From Mycobacterium adipatum (lineage in GTDB: Bacteria; Actinomycetota; Actinomycetes; Mycobacteriales; Mycobacteriaceae): DNA of 64,000 bases. Under the pieces are notes generated by a model. That model was given only the letters and a program-made list of their open reading frames with translations. It did not search any database and was not told where the DNA came from. Below are positions 1 through 8,156 of this stretch, one piece after another. The DNA lies in NCBI RefSeq assembly GCF_001644575.1, contig NZ_CP015596.1:744001-808000 (forward strand). Reading direction: 5' to 3'. Every line of letters starts with the position of its first letter. The stretch's first letter is position 1. Both the position numbers and the translations under genes were made by a program.

Positions 1-26
1 TGCCAACGTTCGTCCGTTATGCCGTG

Positions 27-420
27 TCAGCGGGTCCTGGTGCGCAGTCGGACTTGCAATTGCTGCCGTACTTCTTGGTGCATATTGGCTCTGATGGTCG
101 GGGCAACCTCAAGCGTCGCCGCCAGCCCGTAGCGGACCGGTGCCGCCAAGCGGCCGGCGTCTACGCGGCAGTCAACGTTGATCTCCAGCGCATCGCCCGC
201 TGCAAACGCGACGGCCCGTTGCCCTTCGAGTATCTCGTGTTGCACGGTACCGTTGCGGGACACACGTGCCTCAGCTTCGAGGCGATCGACCCCCAGTGGT
301 TGGCGCGGGGGTTCAAATGACAAGCGCGCCATGTGATGTCGCCGCGCCGCGGTAATCCGGGATAGGCCACACCAACGTGATCGTCAGCCGCCGCCAGTCG
401 GTCACGGTGCCGCCATGACG
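27..420 (-). pseudogene. Decayed C-terminus of a subtilase (S8) peptidase
   Basis: The minus strand from about 420 down to 343 reads ...LTITLVWPI, a typical edge of the C-terminal beta domain of bacterial S8 peptidases. It then runs into a stop. The continuation (EPPRQPLGV, then GTVQHEILEG and YGLAATLEVAP) lies in a different frame from about 343 to 27, where it ends at a normal TGA. No catalytic Asp/His/Ser region is present and nothing upstream of 420 reads as protein. I infer a frameshifted and truncated remnant. From memory the tail resembles proteases encoded beside AAA ATPases (IetS-like), but that identification is uncertain. Confidence 0.45.
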
Positions 421-480
421 CAAACAGCTCCTCCAAGAAGGTGTGCAAAAACTTCGGGGAGGGTTCAGGCGGGCATTTCC

Positions 481-866
481 ATGCTAGCGAGCTTGGTGGA
501 CTACATGGCTTCGCGTCACGTGACAGAACGCGGTGACAGTTGACCGAGGCTCGATCCGAATCATCGTCCGCCTAAAGGGGTGTCGTTTGGGGGTGGACAT
601 GAAAGTGAGAATCTCGGCTGTGGATATCAGATGAGAACGCCGCAATCAGCACAGCTCAGCGAAGAGCGAGTGGACACAAAACTTGAGAAGCCACAGGAGC
701 GTTCCACCGGTTCGACATCGGCAGTGCGAAGCGCTGCTAGCGGCGCTCGAAGGCTGACTCGGGCAGGAGCATCGCAGAGGGCTGCGGAATCACGACAAAC
801 TTCACACCGAAGCCTGCACTTCCGAGATCTTCGGTGGGATGACGGACTGTGATCCCGAGCGCGGTG
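481..866. other. Gene-poor stretch
   Basis: No convincing coding region was seen here. A 90-codon open frame on the plus strand (580-852) has no recognisable motif and a composition typical of chance GC-rich frames. The stretch sits between two decayed genes and may itself be degraded coding DNA. Confidence 0.4.
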
Positions 867-1540
867 TCAACCTCGCATATTCCAGGCAAGCGGAGCCCGG
901 TGGATCCAGCTGCCCTGTTCGACGGCATCCACGAGGAAAGCAGCGAGGTCGGCACGGTTGATCCGCATACCCGGCTTTTCGGTGCCGGCTTCCGCGGCCC
1001 GCACGGGGCCGTTGGCCGGCTTGTCGGTGAGCGCGACTGCCCGGACGAGCGTCCAGTCGGTGTCGGAGGCACGCACCATGGCATCGACGGCGCTGTGGTC
1101 GACGAAGCCGGCCTTGATGTTGGACATGTTGATGAAAAGCCTTGCCATCACGCCGATGCGGGCCCAGTCGTCGCCGGCGCCCATGGTCGAGTTGATCACG
1201 ATGCGACGGATGTTCTGCTCGCCCATCACTGTCAGGACGTTGCGGGTCGGGTCGGTCATGAACATCGGCGGGCTGATCGGTTTGGCCCAGGGATTGTTCG
1301 AGGCGCGCGCATTGTTGAGGGTACTGATCACCGCCTCGGTACCCAGGGCGGCCGCGCGAATGTCGTTGATACGCGCGGGTGTGCCCGCGATCAGTTCCAC
1401 GCCCATTTCGGGCCGCACGGGGCGAACCTGCACCGCTTCCTGACCAACGGCCGAAGGCCTGTGGTGGTTCCGCCACCGCCAGAGGCCCGTTGGCAACGCG
1501 CTGGGTCAGGGTTGCCGTGGCGGGACTCGACTACTAGTGG
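867..1540 (-). pseudogene. NAD(P)-binding (NmrA/SDR-like) protein, frameshifted
   Basis: The main frame (867 to about 1430) encodes a Rossmann-type NAD(P)H-binding protein: ELIAGTPARINDIRAA, AVISTLNNAR, IVINSTMGAGDDW and a C-terminal RINRADLAAFLVDAV typical of atypical SDRs. The expected N-terminal glycine motif is missing from this frame but is visible as GGGGTTTGLRPLVRK in another minus frame around 1445-1490. A single frameshift near 1430-1450 would reconnect the two. It is either a genuine pseudogene or an assembly error. Substrate unknown. Confidence 0.55.
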
Positions 1541-1899
1541 CCCAAACTCCGTCGGTAGTCGGCCACCTCGGACTCGGCAGCAAGCAACGCACCCAATTCG
1601 CCCTCCTGCTGGGCGACAAACACACCGATCACCTGGCGGCACACCTCCGGCACGCTCACCCCACGCAGATCAGCGATGCGTTTCAACCCGATCAGCATCG
1701 ACGTGGATACGTGAAACTGCACTGCGAATTGCCCGCACGAACCATCCTCGGGCGCCAACCCAGGACCCACCACGACGGGATCATTCGCACCGAGTTCGTC
1801 CACCTCGGTACGGCGCGCCCGCTCGACGACCCCACTATCAGCGCCGCCCGCAGCGCGGCCGGCCGGTTCCGGGAACTCCTCGTGGCTGAACAAACCCAT
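1534..1899 (-). CDS. Small protein with a possible ribbon-helix-helix tail
   Basis: A 121-residue protein starting with MGLFSHEEFPEPAG. The first half is low in features and rich in Gly, Ala and Glu. The second half (about 75-110, FHVSTSMLIGLKRIADLRGV followed by a helical segment) resembles the strand-helix-helix pattern of MetJ/Arc-type DNA-binding proteins. I chose the ATG at 1899 because the longer frame upstream is the antisense of the PPOX gene. It is divergent from that PPOX gene with about 70 bp between them. Function is not recognised. Confidence 0.5.
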   Translation of the reverse strand: MGLFSHEEFPEPAGRAAGGADSGVVERARRTEVDELGANDPVVVGPGLAPEDGSCGQFAVQFHVSTSMLIGLKRIADLRGVSVPEVCRQVIGVFVAQQEGELGALLAAESEVADYRRSLGH

Positions 1900-1971
1900 T
1901 CCGCCAACGTTAGACCCGACGGGGTTTGCCGTGGAACTTTCGCTGCATTGCTTCGCGGGTAGCCTCGTCAC

Positions 1972-2412
1972 ATGCCGCGCAAACTCACCGACGACGAAAT
2001 CACGGCGCTGCTCGACAGCCGTCCGGGCTGGGCGATCCTGACCACCATCGATACCGACGGATTTCCACACACCGTGCCGCTGGGATACTTCCGGCTGGGC
2101 GGCGACATCGTCATGGGTGTGCGAGATAGCACCCGCAAAGTGGCCAACGTCGAGCGCAATCCGACCGTGAGCGTCATGCTCGAAGACGGCTCCACCATGG
2201 CGGATATCCGCGGGGTGATGTTCCAAGGTCACGCCCGCATCGTTCGGGAAGCCGCCGAAACGCTGGAGCTCGCACGGCACGGTGCCCGGTCGCGTGGCGT
2301 GCCGGAGTCCGAGTGGCCGACCGCCCCGCGACCGGGCGCCACCTACATCTACGTGACCCCCGTACGAACCCTGTCCTGGCATTACGGCGACTCGACGTCG
2401 GACGAGGCCTAG
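1972..2412 (+). CDS. PPOX-class (F420/FMN-binding) oxidoreductase family protein
   Basis: A 146-residue single-domain protein of the pyridoxamine-5'-phosphate-oxidase-like split-barrel fold. Visible signatures are an N-terminal helix, GWAILTTIDTDGFPHTVPLGY (cofactor-binding strand pair), MGVRDSTRKVANVERNP (cofactor phosphate contact region) and a C-terminal YIYVTPVRTLSWHYG. Many mycobacterial members use F420 rather than FMN, and the sequence alone does not decide. The gene is monocistronic, divergent from the small protein upstream and convergent with the SDR gene. Substrate unknown. Confidence 0.82.
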   Translation: MPRKLTDDEITALLDSRPGWAILTTIDTDGFPHTVPLGYFRLGGDIVMGVRDSTRKVANVERNPTVSVMLEDGSTMADIRGVMFQGHARIVREAAETLELARHGARSRGVPESEWPTAPRPGATYIYVTPVRTLSWHYGDSTSDEA

Positions 2413-2447
2413 CCCCGGCGGATCGCCACGGCGCCTGAGGGCATCAT

Positions 2448-3302
2448 TCACCCCGCGCTCGACCGTTCTGGGAAATCCGCACTACGAGAAAGCGTTTCGT
2501 TCTTCCGGATATCGGCGAGGCTCTGCTCCAGAGTATCGACCACGGCGTCATATCCGCCATTGCCCAGGACCAGGCGTCGCGGCGGGGAGTCGTGTCCCAT
2601 CGCCGCGATGACCGCACGGGCGCCGCGGCGCGGATCGCCGGGCTGCGCCCCGCCCATCTGCACGAAAGTGGCCTGGACCTGCTTCAGCATGTCGTGGTAC
2701 TCCGAAATCGGCTCCGAAACCGGCTCGTCGGCGAAGCCGGCGTAGGCGTTGGTGCGGAACGCGCCCGGTTCGACCGTCAGTACGGAAATGCCCTGTGCGG
2801 CTACCTCGTCGCGCAGCGCGTCGGTGACGGCTTCGATGGCGAACTTCGTCGCGCTGTAGTAGCCGAATCCGACTGCCGACACGAGCCCGGCCACCGAGGA
2901 CACGTTGACGATCCACCCGGTGCCGCGGGCACGCATCCCCGGCAGCACCGCCCGGGTCACCGACAGCACCGCGAAGAAGTTCAGCTCGAACATCGACCGC
3001 ACCGCGGGCTCATCCATGCCCTCGATCGATCCGAACCAACCGCGGCCGGCATTGTTGACCAGCACGTCGATACCGCCGAAGCGCTCCTCGGCGGCCCGCA
3101 CCGCCTCGGCGACCTGCGCGGTGTCGGTCACATCGAGCGGGACCACCAGCACGCGGTCGCCGTACTGCTGAGCCCAGGTCGCGAATTCCTGCGGCCGCCG
3201 GGAGGTCAGCACCACGAGGTCACCCGCCTCAAGTGCAGCCTCGGCGAACGCCATCCCGAAGTTGCCGGGCGTGCCACCGGTGACGAACCACCGCCTGCTC
3301 AT
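2448..3302 (-). CDS. Short-chain dehydrogenase/reductase
   Basis: A 284-residue classical SDR. The cofactor motif TGGTPGNFG lies at 8-16, NNAG at 83-86, catalytic Ser136 in NVSS, and Tyr149 and Lys153 in YSATK. The usual Gly-rich loop has Pro and Asn insertions, but the catalytic set is complete. The acceptor part resembles aldehyde/ketone SDRs; the substrate is unknown. The start ATG at 3302 overlaps the stop of the upstream NTF2-like gene (ATGA), so the two are translationally coupled, and both probably belong to the MerR-controlled transcript starting near 3640. Confidence 0.85.
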   Translation of the reverse strand: MSRRWFVTGGTPGNFGMAFAEAALEAGDLVVLTSRRPQEFATWAQQYGDRVLVVPLDVTDTAQVAEAVRAAEERFGGIDVLVNNAGRGWFGSIEGMDEPAVRSMFELNFFAVLSVTRAVLPGMRARGTGWIVNVSSVAGLVSAVGFGYYSATKFAIEAVTDALRDEVAAQGISVLTVEPGAFRTNAYAGFADEPVSEPISEYHDMLKQVQATFVQMGGAQPGDPRRGARAVIAAMGHDSPPRRLVLGNGGYDAVVDTLEQSLADIRKNETLSRSADFPERSSAG

Positions 3303-3640
3303 GGCTCGATCACCACCCGACTGATCGCGGCGCCGTCGAGGGTGAACCGGTAGTGCAGGTCGGCCACTCCGCCGGGGAAGTTGCCCTCCAGGTGCTGCCC
3401 GACGTCGACGCCGGCGTCGGTGGGGGTCGCGCCGGTGAATTCGGTGGTGTAGGTGTACTCGCTGGCTGCGGTGGCCACCCAGGCCCCGATCTCCTCGGCG
3501 CCCGTGTAGTCGTGGCCCTCGTCCGTCACGACGGCATCGGGTGTCAGTGTGGCGAGCACCCGGCCCGCCTCTCGGGCATCGAGTGCGGTCATGAAGGTCT
3601 TCACTGTCTCCGGGAGTGTTTCCCATGCTGTGTTGGTCAT
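3299..3640 (-). CDS. SnoaL/NTF2-like fold protein
   Basis: A 113-residue single-domain protein with the NTF2-like pattern: N-terminal helix (ETVKTFMTALDAREAG), then DAVVTDEGHDYTGAEEI, a second helix, and C-terminal strands ending in HYRFTLDGAAISRVVIEP. Family members are ketosteroid-isomerase-like enzymes or ligand-binding proteins. It is the first gene of a two-gene operon with the SDR, overlapping it by four bases. A MerR-type promoter ends almost at its ATG, so the message may be leaderless. Confidence 0.78.
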   Translation of the reverse strand: MTNTAWETLPETVKTFMTALDAREAGRVLATLTPDAVVTDEGHDYTGAEEIGAWVATAASEYTYTTEFTGATPTDAGVDVGQHLEGNFPGGVADLHYRFTLDGAAISRVVIEP

Positions 3641-3646
3641 GGCACC

Positions 3647-3677
3647 ACGATGGAGGTTCCCGTTAGGGGAAGGTCAA
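3647..3677 (-). promoter_or_regulatory. MerR-type promoter/operator for the NTF2-SDR operon
   Basis: On the minus strand TTGACC (3677-3672) is followed directly by the dyad TTCCCCTAACGGGAA (3671-3657). A -10-like CATCGT lies at 3652-3647, giving a 19-bp spacer. A dyad inside a 19-bp spacer is the hallmark of MerR-regulated promoters. The predicted +1 is close to the ATG at 3640. Confidence 0.6.
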
Positions 3678-3703
3678 CCACTGATTCAGCTCAGGTCGCG
3701 GTG

Positions 3704-3734
3704 TTGACCTTGCCCCAGGGGGAGACTTCAGGAT
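3704..3734 (+). promoter_or_regulatory. MerR-type promoter/operator for the merR gene itself
   Basis: TTGACC (3704-3709) is followed by an imperfect dyad CTTGCCCCAGGGGGAG (3709-3724) and CAGGAT (3729-3734) with a 19-bp spacer. It mirrors the site on the other strand, suggesting that the regulator controls both directions. This placement argues for translation from 3772 rather than from the ATG at 3733, which falls inside the promoter. Confidence 0.5.
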
Positions 3735-3771
3735 GGACTTGTTCGATGTAGGCAACGCAGGGGAGGACGCC

Positions 3772-4608
3772 ATGGGCGCACAGGTCTCGATCGGGGACTT
3801 CGCGGTGATGACTAGCCTGAGCAGAAAGGCGCTACGCCACTACCACGACATCGGCATTCTCGAACCCGCCCACATCGACCCCTACACCGGCTACCGCTTC
3901 TACGACACCAGCCAGGTCGACCATGCGCACATCATTCGTCGGTTCCGCTCCCTGGGCATGTCCATTCCCGACATCAAGGCGCTGCTGAGCACCGACGACG
4001 CCGGCGCCCGCACCGACATCATCACCACCCATCTCGAACAGATGGAGGCACAGCTGCAGCAGACCCGGGACACCGTGGGTGCGCTGCGCGAATTGCTTTC
4101 CCCCGTCAGCACTCCCGCTTCCGTCACGGTGCGCCACGAACCGGAACTAGCCGTGTGGTCGGTCAGCGCCACCATCGATGTCTCCGCGATCGACGACTGG
4201 TTCATGGCGTCACTGCAGACCCTGCACCAGGCCATCGCCACGGCCACAGGCACACCGACCGCGGTGGTACCGGGCGGCCTCTACGAGCGCGGGCTCTTTC
4301 TCGAACAGCACGGCAGCGCAACCATGTTCGTCGCAGCACCACCGTCGGCGGACGCCCCCGAGGGCATCCACGCCGAGGTCTTCCCCAAGGCTGAGTTCGC
4401 GGTGCTCACCCATCCCGGCGGTCACGACGGCATCGACCGCAGTTACGCGGCGCTGGGGATCTATGTCAACGAGCACCTGATCAGCAGCCAGGGACCCATC
4501 CGCGAACACTACCTGGGCGGAACGGCAACAGATCCGGGAAGGTTCACCGCCACCGAGATCTGCTGGCCGATCTTCAACACCATCGCGTCGCCAGAACGAC
4601 AGCAGTAA
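3772..4608 (+). CDS. MerR-family regulator with GyrI-like effector domain
   Basis: A 278-residue regulator. The winged helix-turn-helix (about 6-75, SIGDFAVMTSLSRKALRHYH then IGILEPAHIDPYTGYRFYD) is followed by a dimerising coiled coil (about 80-120) and a GyrI/BltR-type small-molecule-binding domain (about 130-275). The family bends operator DNA with 19-bp spacers. The chosen ATG has GGGGAGG six bases upstream. Divergent neighbours are the NTF2-like protein and the SDR, its probable targets. The ligand is likely a hydrophobic or cationic compound, by analogy only. Confidence 0.85.
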   Translation: MGAQVSIGDFAVMTSLSRKALRHYHDIGILEPAHIDPYTGYRFYDTSQVDHAHIIRRFRSLGMSIPDIKALLSTDDAGARTDIITTHLEQMEAQLQQTRDTVGALRELLSPVSTPASVTVRHEPELAVWSVSATIDVSAIDDWFMASLQTLHQAIATATGTPTAVVPGGLYERGLFLEQHGSATMFVAAPPSADAPEGIHAEVFPKAEFAVLTHPGGHDGIDRSYAALGIYVNEHLISSQGPIREHYLGGTATDPGRFTATEICWPIFNTIASPERQQ

Positions 4609-4745
4609 GCGAAAACGCCCGGCGAAGCCCTCAGCCGGTGGGCGCGCGAGGACATGAATCGCGCCCGCCGGGGGAGCCCGCGGTCATCAGCGGCAGCCTG
4701 CGATTGTCGCTCGAGGCCACCGCAGACGGCGATATCGGCGGACCG

Positions 4746-5297
4746 TCACTGCAACGGCTCGGGCGTGAAGCTGACGTCGACCCCGCCCACGGTCATCGTC
4801 ACCTGGCTCTCGATCACCATCACCTGCGCGGAGAACCGTCGGTCAACGGTCTGGGCCAGTTCTTGCACGGGCGCGTGCGGAATCTGCAGCACCGACAGGT
4901 TGGGCAGCCCCGCCACTTTGGGGCCGACAGTGCGCCACCAGGTGCTCACGCCGGCGGCGAACGGGAAAAGCACCACCTGGTCGGCTTGGCCGGCCGCCTT
5001 GCCCAAGACGCGTTCGTCGGGCTGGCCGACGTTGATCCACTCCAGCATCCGGCCCGTGTAGTCGGCAAGCCGCAGATCCGGGACCCCCGGGGTGGACAGG
5101 CCGGCGCCGAACGCCAACTCACCGTCGACGTCGCTGAGCCGGTGCGCGCGCAGCCCGAACGCCAACAACCGCACCACCATCCGCTCGTCGGTCTCGCTGG
5201 GATGACGGGCGACCGTCAGCGTGTGATCGGCGTAGTAGCCGTGGTCGACATCGGAGACGCCGAGTTCGACTTTGAACACTGTTGCAGAAAGGGCCAC
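4746..5297 (-). CDS. YaeQ family protein
   Basis: A 183-residue protein, the usual length of YaeQ (about 180). It starts MALSATVFKVELGVSDVDH and contains HTLTVARHPSETDERMVVRLLAF, the conserved N-terminal block of the family, and a mid-region TPGVPDLRLADYTGRMLEW. YaeQ folds like a PD-(D/E)XK nuclease; D and E residues in the TPGVPDL and EWINVG region would fit the site. The biochemical role is unknown. It is convergent with the merR gene and transcribed in the same direction as the methyltransferase gene upstream. Confidence 0.85.
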   Translation of the reverse strand: MALSATVFKVELGVSDVDHGYYADHTLTVARHPSETDERMVVRLLAFGLRAHRLSDVDGELAFGAGLSTPGVPDLRLADYTGRMLEWINVGQPDERVLGKAAGQADQVVLFPFAAGVSTWWRTVGPKVAGLPNLSVLQIPHAPVQELAQTVDRRFSAQVMVIESQVTMTVGGVDVSFTPEPLQ

Positions 5298-5372
5298 GTC
5301 ATAGTGTCCACCCGGGTGGCACTCCCCGGGTAGTCGGGCCGCCGCAGAAACCCTGCCCCGCTCGTGGCGGGC

Positions 5373-6461
5373 TCAGATCTTTTCCGCCTCGACGAGGTCG
5401 TGCGGCACCACCGAGAACGTGCGTCCGGTGGGGCGCAGGCCGGCGCTGGTGAGCAATTCCGACAGTTCGTCCGACGAGCGCAGGCGTCCGCCGTCCCGTT
5501 GGGTCAAGGTGTGCAGGTCGAGAAGCGGTGAAAACGGGTTGGGGCGATTGCGCGGCTGCAGATACTCGATCACCACCAGCTTGCTGCCCCGCGGCATGCT
5601 CGCAGCGACCGTGGCGAGGATCTCCGCGCAGCGTTGGTCGTCCCAGTCGTGCAGCACATCCTTGAGCAGGTAGACATCCGCGGTGGCGGGAACGGCGCGG
5701 AAGATATCGCCCGCGACCCGCTCGACCCGGCCGGCAACGCCGCGCTCGGTGAGTACGCGTTGCGCCTCGCTGACCATGGCCGCGCTGTCGACCAGAATCC
5801 CGCGCAGGTTTGCGCCGGACTCGGACACGATGACCGACAGCAGCGTCCCGATGCCGCCGGCCACGTCACACACCACCGCGCCGTCCGGCCACGGATACAC
5901 CCCCGCGATGGCTCGGGCACTGATCTCGGTGGCCTGGCGCATGGTCGCGGCGAACACGCTGTGCTCATCGGGGTGCTCGGCGTACCAGTCCCACACCGAC
6001 ATCCCGTGCACCGACTCGAACGCGCTCCGGCCGGTGCGCACGCTGTCGGCCAGGCCACTCCAGGCGTCGACGGTCGATCGCATCCCCTTGTAGCGCATCC
6101 AGGCGCGCAGCGACGCCGGATGGTCGCTGCGCAACACCGCGCCCATCCGGGTCAGCGTCACCGCACCGGTGTGGTCGTCCATGGTGCACAGGTCACACGC
6201 GACGGCCCCGCGCAACAGCCGGTGCGTGGTCTCTTCGTCGCAGCCGACCCGGGCGGCGATCTGCGATGCGGTCATCGACCCGTCGGCGAGCACGTCGGCG
6301 ATCCCGAGTTCGGCTATCGCAGCGGCGATCTGGACCCCACCGACACCTTCCCCAAGGTCCAGCATCGCGATCTGCGGCGGCACCAGCCTGTCGGCGAGCC
6401 GCTTGAGCTTGCGTCGGAGGGCGAGCGTGGCCAGTACCACCGGGAGCGGCGTCGTTGCCAT
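5373..6461 (-). CDS. SAM-dependent O-methyltransferase (plant-type family 2)
   Basis: A 362-residue protein with an N-terminal winged-helix dimerisation domain (about 25-110) and a C-terminal Rossmann methyltransferase domain. The SAM motif DVAGGIG is at 199-205. LKDVLHDWDD (266-275) supplies the general-base His271 of this family, which methylates phenolic or polyketide hydroxyls. I chose the ATG at 6461 because the sequence upstream is rich in Arg and Cys and lacks a domain. No biosynthetic cluster surrounds it, so the substrate cannot be guessed. Confidence 0.85.
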   Translation of the reverse strand: MATTPLPVVLATLALRRKLKRLADRLVPPQIAMLDLGEGVGGVQIAAAIAELGIADVLADGSMTASQIAARVGCDEETTHRLLRGAVACDLCTMDDHTGAVTLTRMGAVLRSDHPASLRAWMRYKGMRSTVDAWSGLADSVRTGRSAFESVHGMSVWDWYAEHPDEHSVFAATMRQATEISARAIAGVYPWPDGAVVCDVAGGIGTLLSVIVSESGANLRGILVDSAAMVSEAQRVLTERGVAGRVERVAGDIFRAVPATADVYLLKDVLHDWDDQRCAEILATVAASMPRGSKLVVIEYLQPRNRPNPFSPLLDLHTLTQRDGGRLRSSDELSELLTSAGLRPTGRTFSVVPHDLVEAEKI

Positions 6462-6532
6462 CCGTGCCAGGTTACTACTCGGCTGGATGTCGCCAGGTTG
6501 GCCTGACCAAAGTGCCCCTGCGGGAGGTACTT

Positions 6533-7153
6533 TCAGGCAACGGCATCGATCGAGCTGACGGTGATTTCGAAGGGGCCCTGCTGTTTGTCCAGAATGTACA
6601 ACGCCACTTCGTCGATGAGCGCGGGGTCTAACGCTCGCGGAGCATCGGGCGCAGGTGTGAGGCGCATACCGACCGGTTCGAAACCCGCAATGGGCAGTTC
6701 GTAGACCCGCGGGATACCGGCCTCGGTACGGAACCGCTGAATGTAGGACCACGGCTGCCCGTCGATGCCCACCTTCACCAGGTAGGTCTTGCCATCACCG
6801 CGCGCGTGCACCCGCAGCGATGTCGCACCTGCCGCCCGGGCGCCGAGGCCGGGATCTTGCGGGCCGCGGGCCGAGGCGAACCCGCCGTTGTTCTGCAGTG
6901 AGACGGTGCCCGAGAACACGAGACCACCGTCGCCGACGGTCACGCTCGAGGTGGACACGCCGCCCATGACCGGGTCGTTGACGGTCGTCCAGCCGGCCGC
7001 CGCGCCGGGATCGTCGAAGTCGAGCAGGACCACGTCGGGGCGTTCGGCGGCCCCGCACGACACGGCCAGGATCGCCACGGCGGCGACCGCGACGCCGGTG
7101 AGGGCGCGCCGCATTTGCCGGGGGCCGAACCCCTGGGCCAGGGGACGTCTCAT
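6533..7153 (-). CDS. CIA30-like (NDUFAF1 domain) secreted or lipid-anchored protein
   Basis: A 206-residue protein. An N-terminal hydrophobic segment (about 14-31) ends in ILAVSCGAA, a weak lipobox that suggests a lipoprotein or signal peptide. The mature part reads DFDDPGAAAGWTTVNDPVMGG followed by FSGTVSLQNNGGFAS, the signature of the CIA30/galactose-binding-like fold. Bacterial members are uncharacterised. An alternative start is the second Met (MRRALTG), which gives a more normal signal peptide. Confidence 0.75.
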   Translation of the reverse strand: MRRPLAQGFGPRQMRRALTGVAVAAVAILAVSCGAAERPDVVLLDFDDPGAAAGWTTVNDPVMGGVSTSSVTVGDGGLVFSGTVSLQNNGGFASARGPQDPGLGARAAGATSLRVHARGDGKTYLVKVGIDGQPWSYIQRFRTEAGIPRVYELPIAGFEPVGMRLTPAPDAPRALDPALIDEVALYILDKQQGPFEITVSSIDAVA

Positions 7154-7197
7154 GAGGTCAATGTATTGAGCTCTGCCACCGTGTCAACCTTGGTCGG

Positions 7198-7368
7198 TCG
7201 GGGGATCTCGCCAACGCCGGTCTGGTCCACCGCACGGTCGAGGACGCGCCTCGCTCCAGCGCCCGGCTCGCGGCGTTATGGCTGACCGGGCTGCTGTCCC
7301 AAGAGGTTCCGGTCGAGGTGCCACCGGCTCCCACTGATCCGCAGATCCGCCGCGCGCTTTACCACTAA
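7198..7368 (+). pseudogene. Orphan C-terminal coding remnant
   Basis: The plus frame reads GDLANAGLVHRTVED then LAALWLTGLLSQEV and ends at TAA (7366-7368). The composition and heptad-like helix look coding, but there is no in-frame start or ribosome site, and the upstream sequence runs into the CIA30 gene start. I read it as the 3' end of a deleted gene. The family was not recognised. The rest of 7154-7463 shows nothing else. Confidence 0.3.
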
Positions 7369-7463
7369 GCATTCCGGTCGGGCGTGACGCCTGCGATCCG
7401 ACTGCCACGGCCCGCGTCAAGTATTTGTTGACGATGCCGGATTAGTCAAGATAGGATTAACGC

Positions 7464-8099
7464 ATGTCCGGCTCATTCATGGCGGTCGCCCAACAGCTGC
7501 ACCGCAAGCTGGGCGGCATCCTCGCCGCTCCCGTTCTGCGGAGTGAGGACGAGCCGCTGGAATCCGTGCGCGCAGCGCGCGATATTCAAAGCGGGGCCGA
7601 GGCGTTGATGGCCGCAGCAGTTCGGCAGGCTCGTGAGGGCGGCCGGACATGGCAGGAGATTGGAGATGTGCTCGGTGTTTCGCGTCAGGCTGCGTTTCAG
7701 AAATATGGCAAGGTCATCGATCCCCGTACCGGAGAGATCATGAATACCACTCCACTGCCGGAAGCCATCGAGTTGGCCCGAGCGGTCATCGACGACCATG
7801 CTCACGGCCGGTGGGCCGACATTGCCGCACGCTTCGACGACACGATGCGCGCGGGGCTCACCGAAGAGGGGCTTGCCGAAGCCTGGGCATATCTGGCAGG
7901 GATGGCAGGGGCCTACGAAAGTCACGGTGACACCGAGGCCGTGCGCGCCGGCGATTTCACCATCACCAACACGCCGCTGCGCTTCGAGGCGGGCGACTTC
8001 GTCGCTCGGATCACCTTCCGCGACGACCGATCAATCGCCGGACTCTACATCCTCAATCCCGAGGTGGCCGGCTTAGTGGATGGTCCAGCCGCCGACTGA
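7464..8099 (+). CDS. DUF3887-type protein with N-terminal helix-turn-helix
   Basis: A 211-residue protein. The first 80 residues hold a helix-turn-helix-like segment, GGRTWQEIGDVLGVSRQAAF, preceded by a helix in which RAARDIQSGAEALMAAAVRQA is prominent. The C-terminal half (about 95-205) has the SnoaL-like DUF3887 pattern: LARAVIDDHAHGRWADIAARFDDTM, AYLAGMAGAYESHG and YILNPE. A DNA-binding head on an NTF2-like ligand fold suggests a sensor-regulator, by inference. It precedes the aminopeptidase by 57 bp and may share its transcript. Confidence 0.7.
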   Translation: MSGSFMAVAQQLHRKLGGILAAPVLRSEDEPLESVRAARDIQSGAEALMAAAVRQAREGGRTWQEIGDVLGVSRQAAFQKYGKVIDPRTGEIMNTTPLPEAIELARAVIDDHAHGRWADIAARFDDTMRAGLTEEGLAEAWAYLAGMAGAYESHGDTEAVRAGDFTITNTPLRFEAGDFVARITFRDDRSIAGLYILNPEVAGLVDGPAAD

Positions 8100-8156
8100 G
8101 TCGGCGGGTTCGCGGGTTCGTCCAGGCGACTTATCGTGCCGTGTAGGGAGAATGCC

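Noticed and set aside
580..852. A 90-codon plus-strand frame in the gene-poor left end
   Set aside because: No ribosome site, no motif and no conserved-looking composition. I could not support it as a gene.
4610..4660. Possible terminator hairpin between merR and yaeQ (CGCCCGGC with GCCGGTGGGCG)
   Set aside because: The arms pair only with a bulge and a 10-base loop. It is too weak to call.
4638..5333. A 231-codon plus-strand frame over the yaeQ gene
   Set aside because: The minus strand encodes a clear YaeQ protein, and this frame is its antisense.
5373..6752. Start of the methyltransferase at 6752
   Set aside because: The extra 97 residues are Arg/Cys/His-rich and do not resemble the family. 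The ATG at 6461 fits its normal N-terminus.
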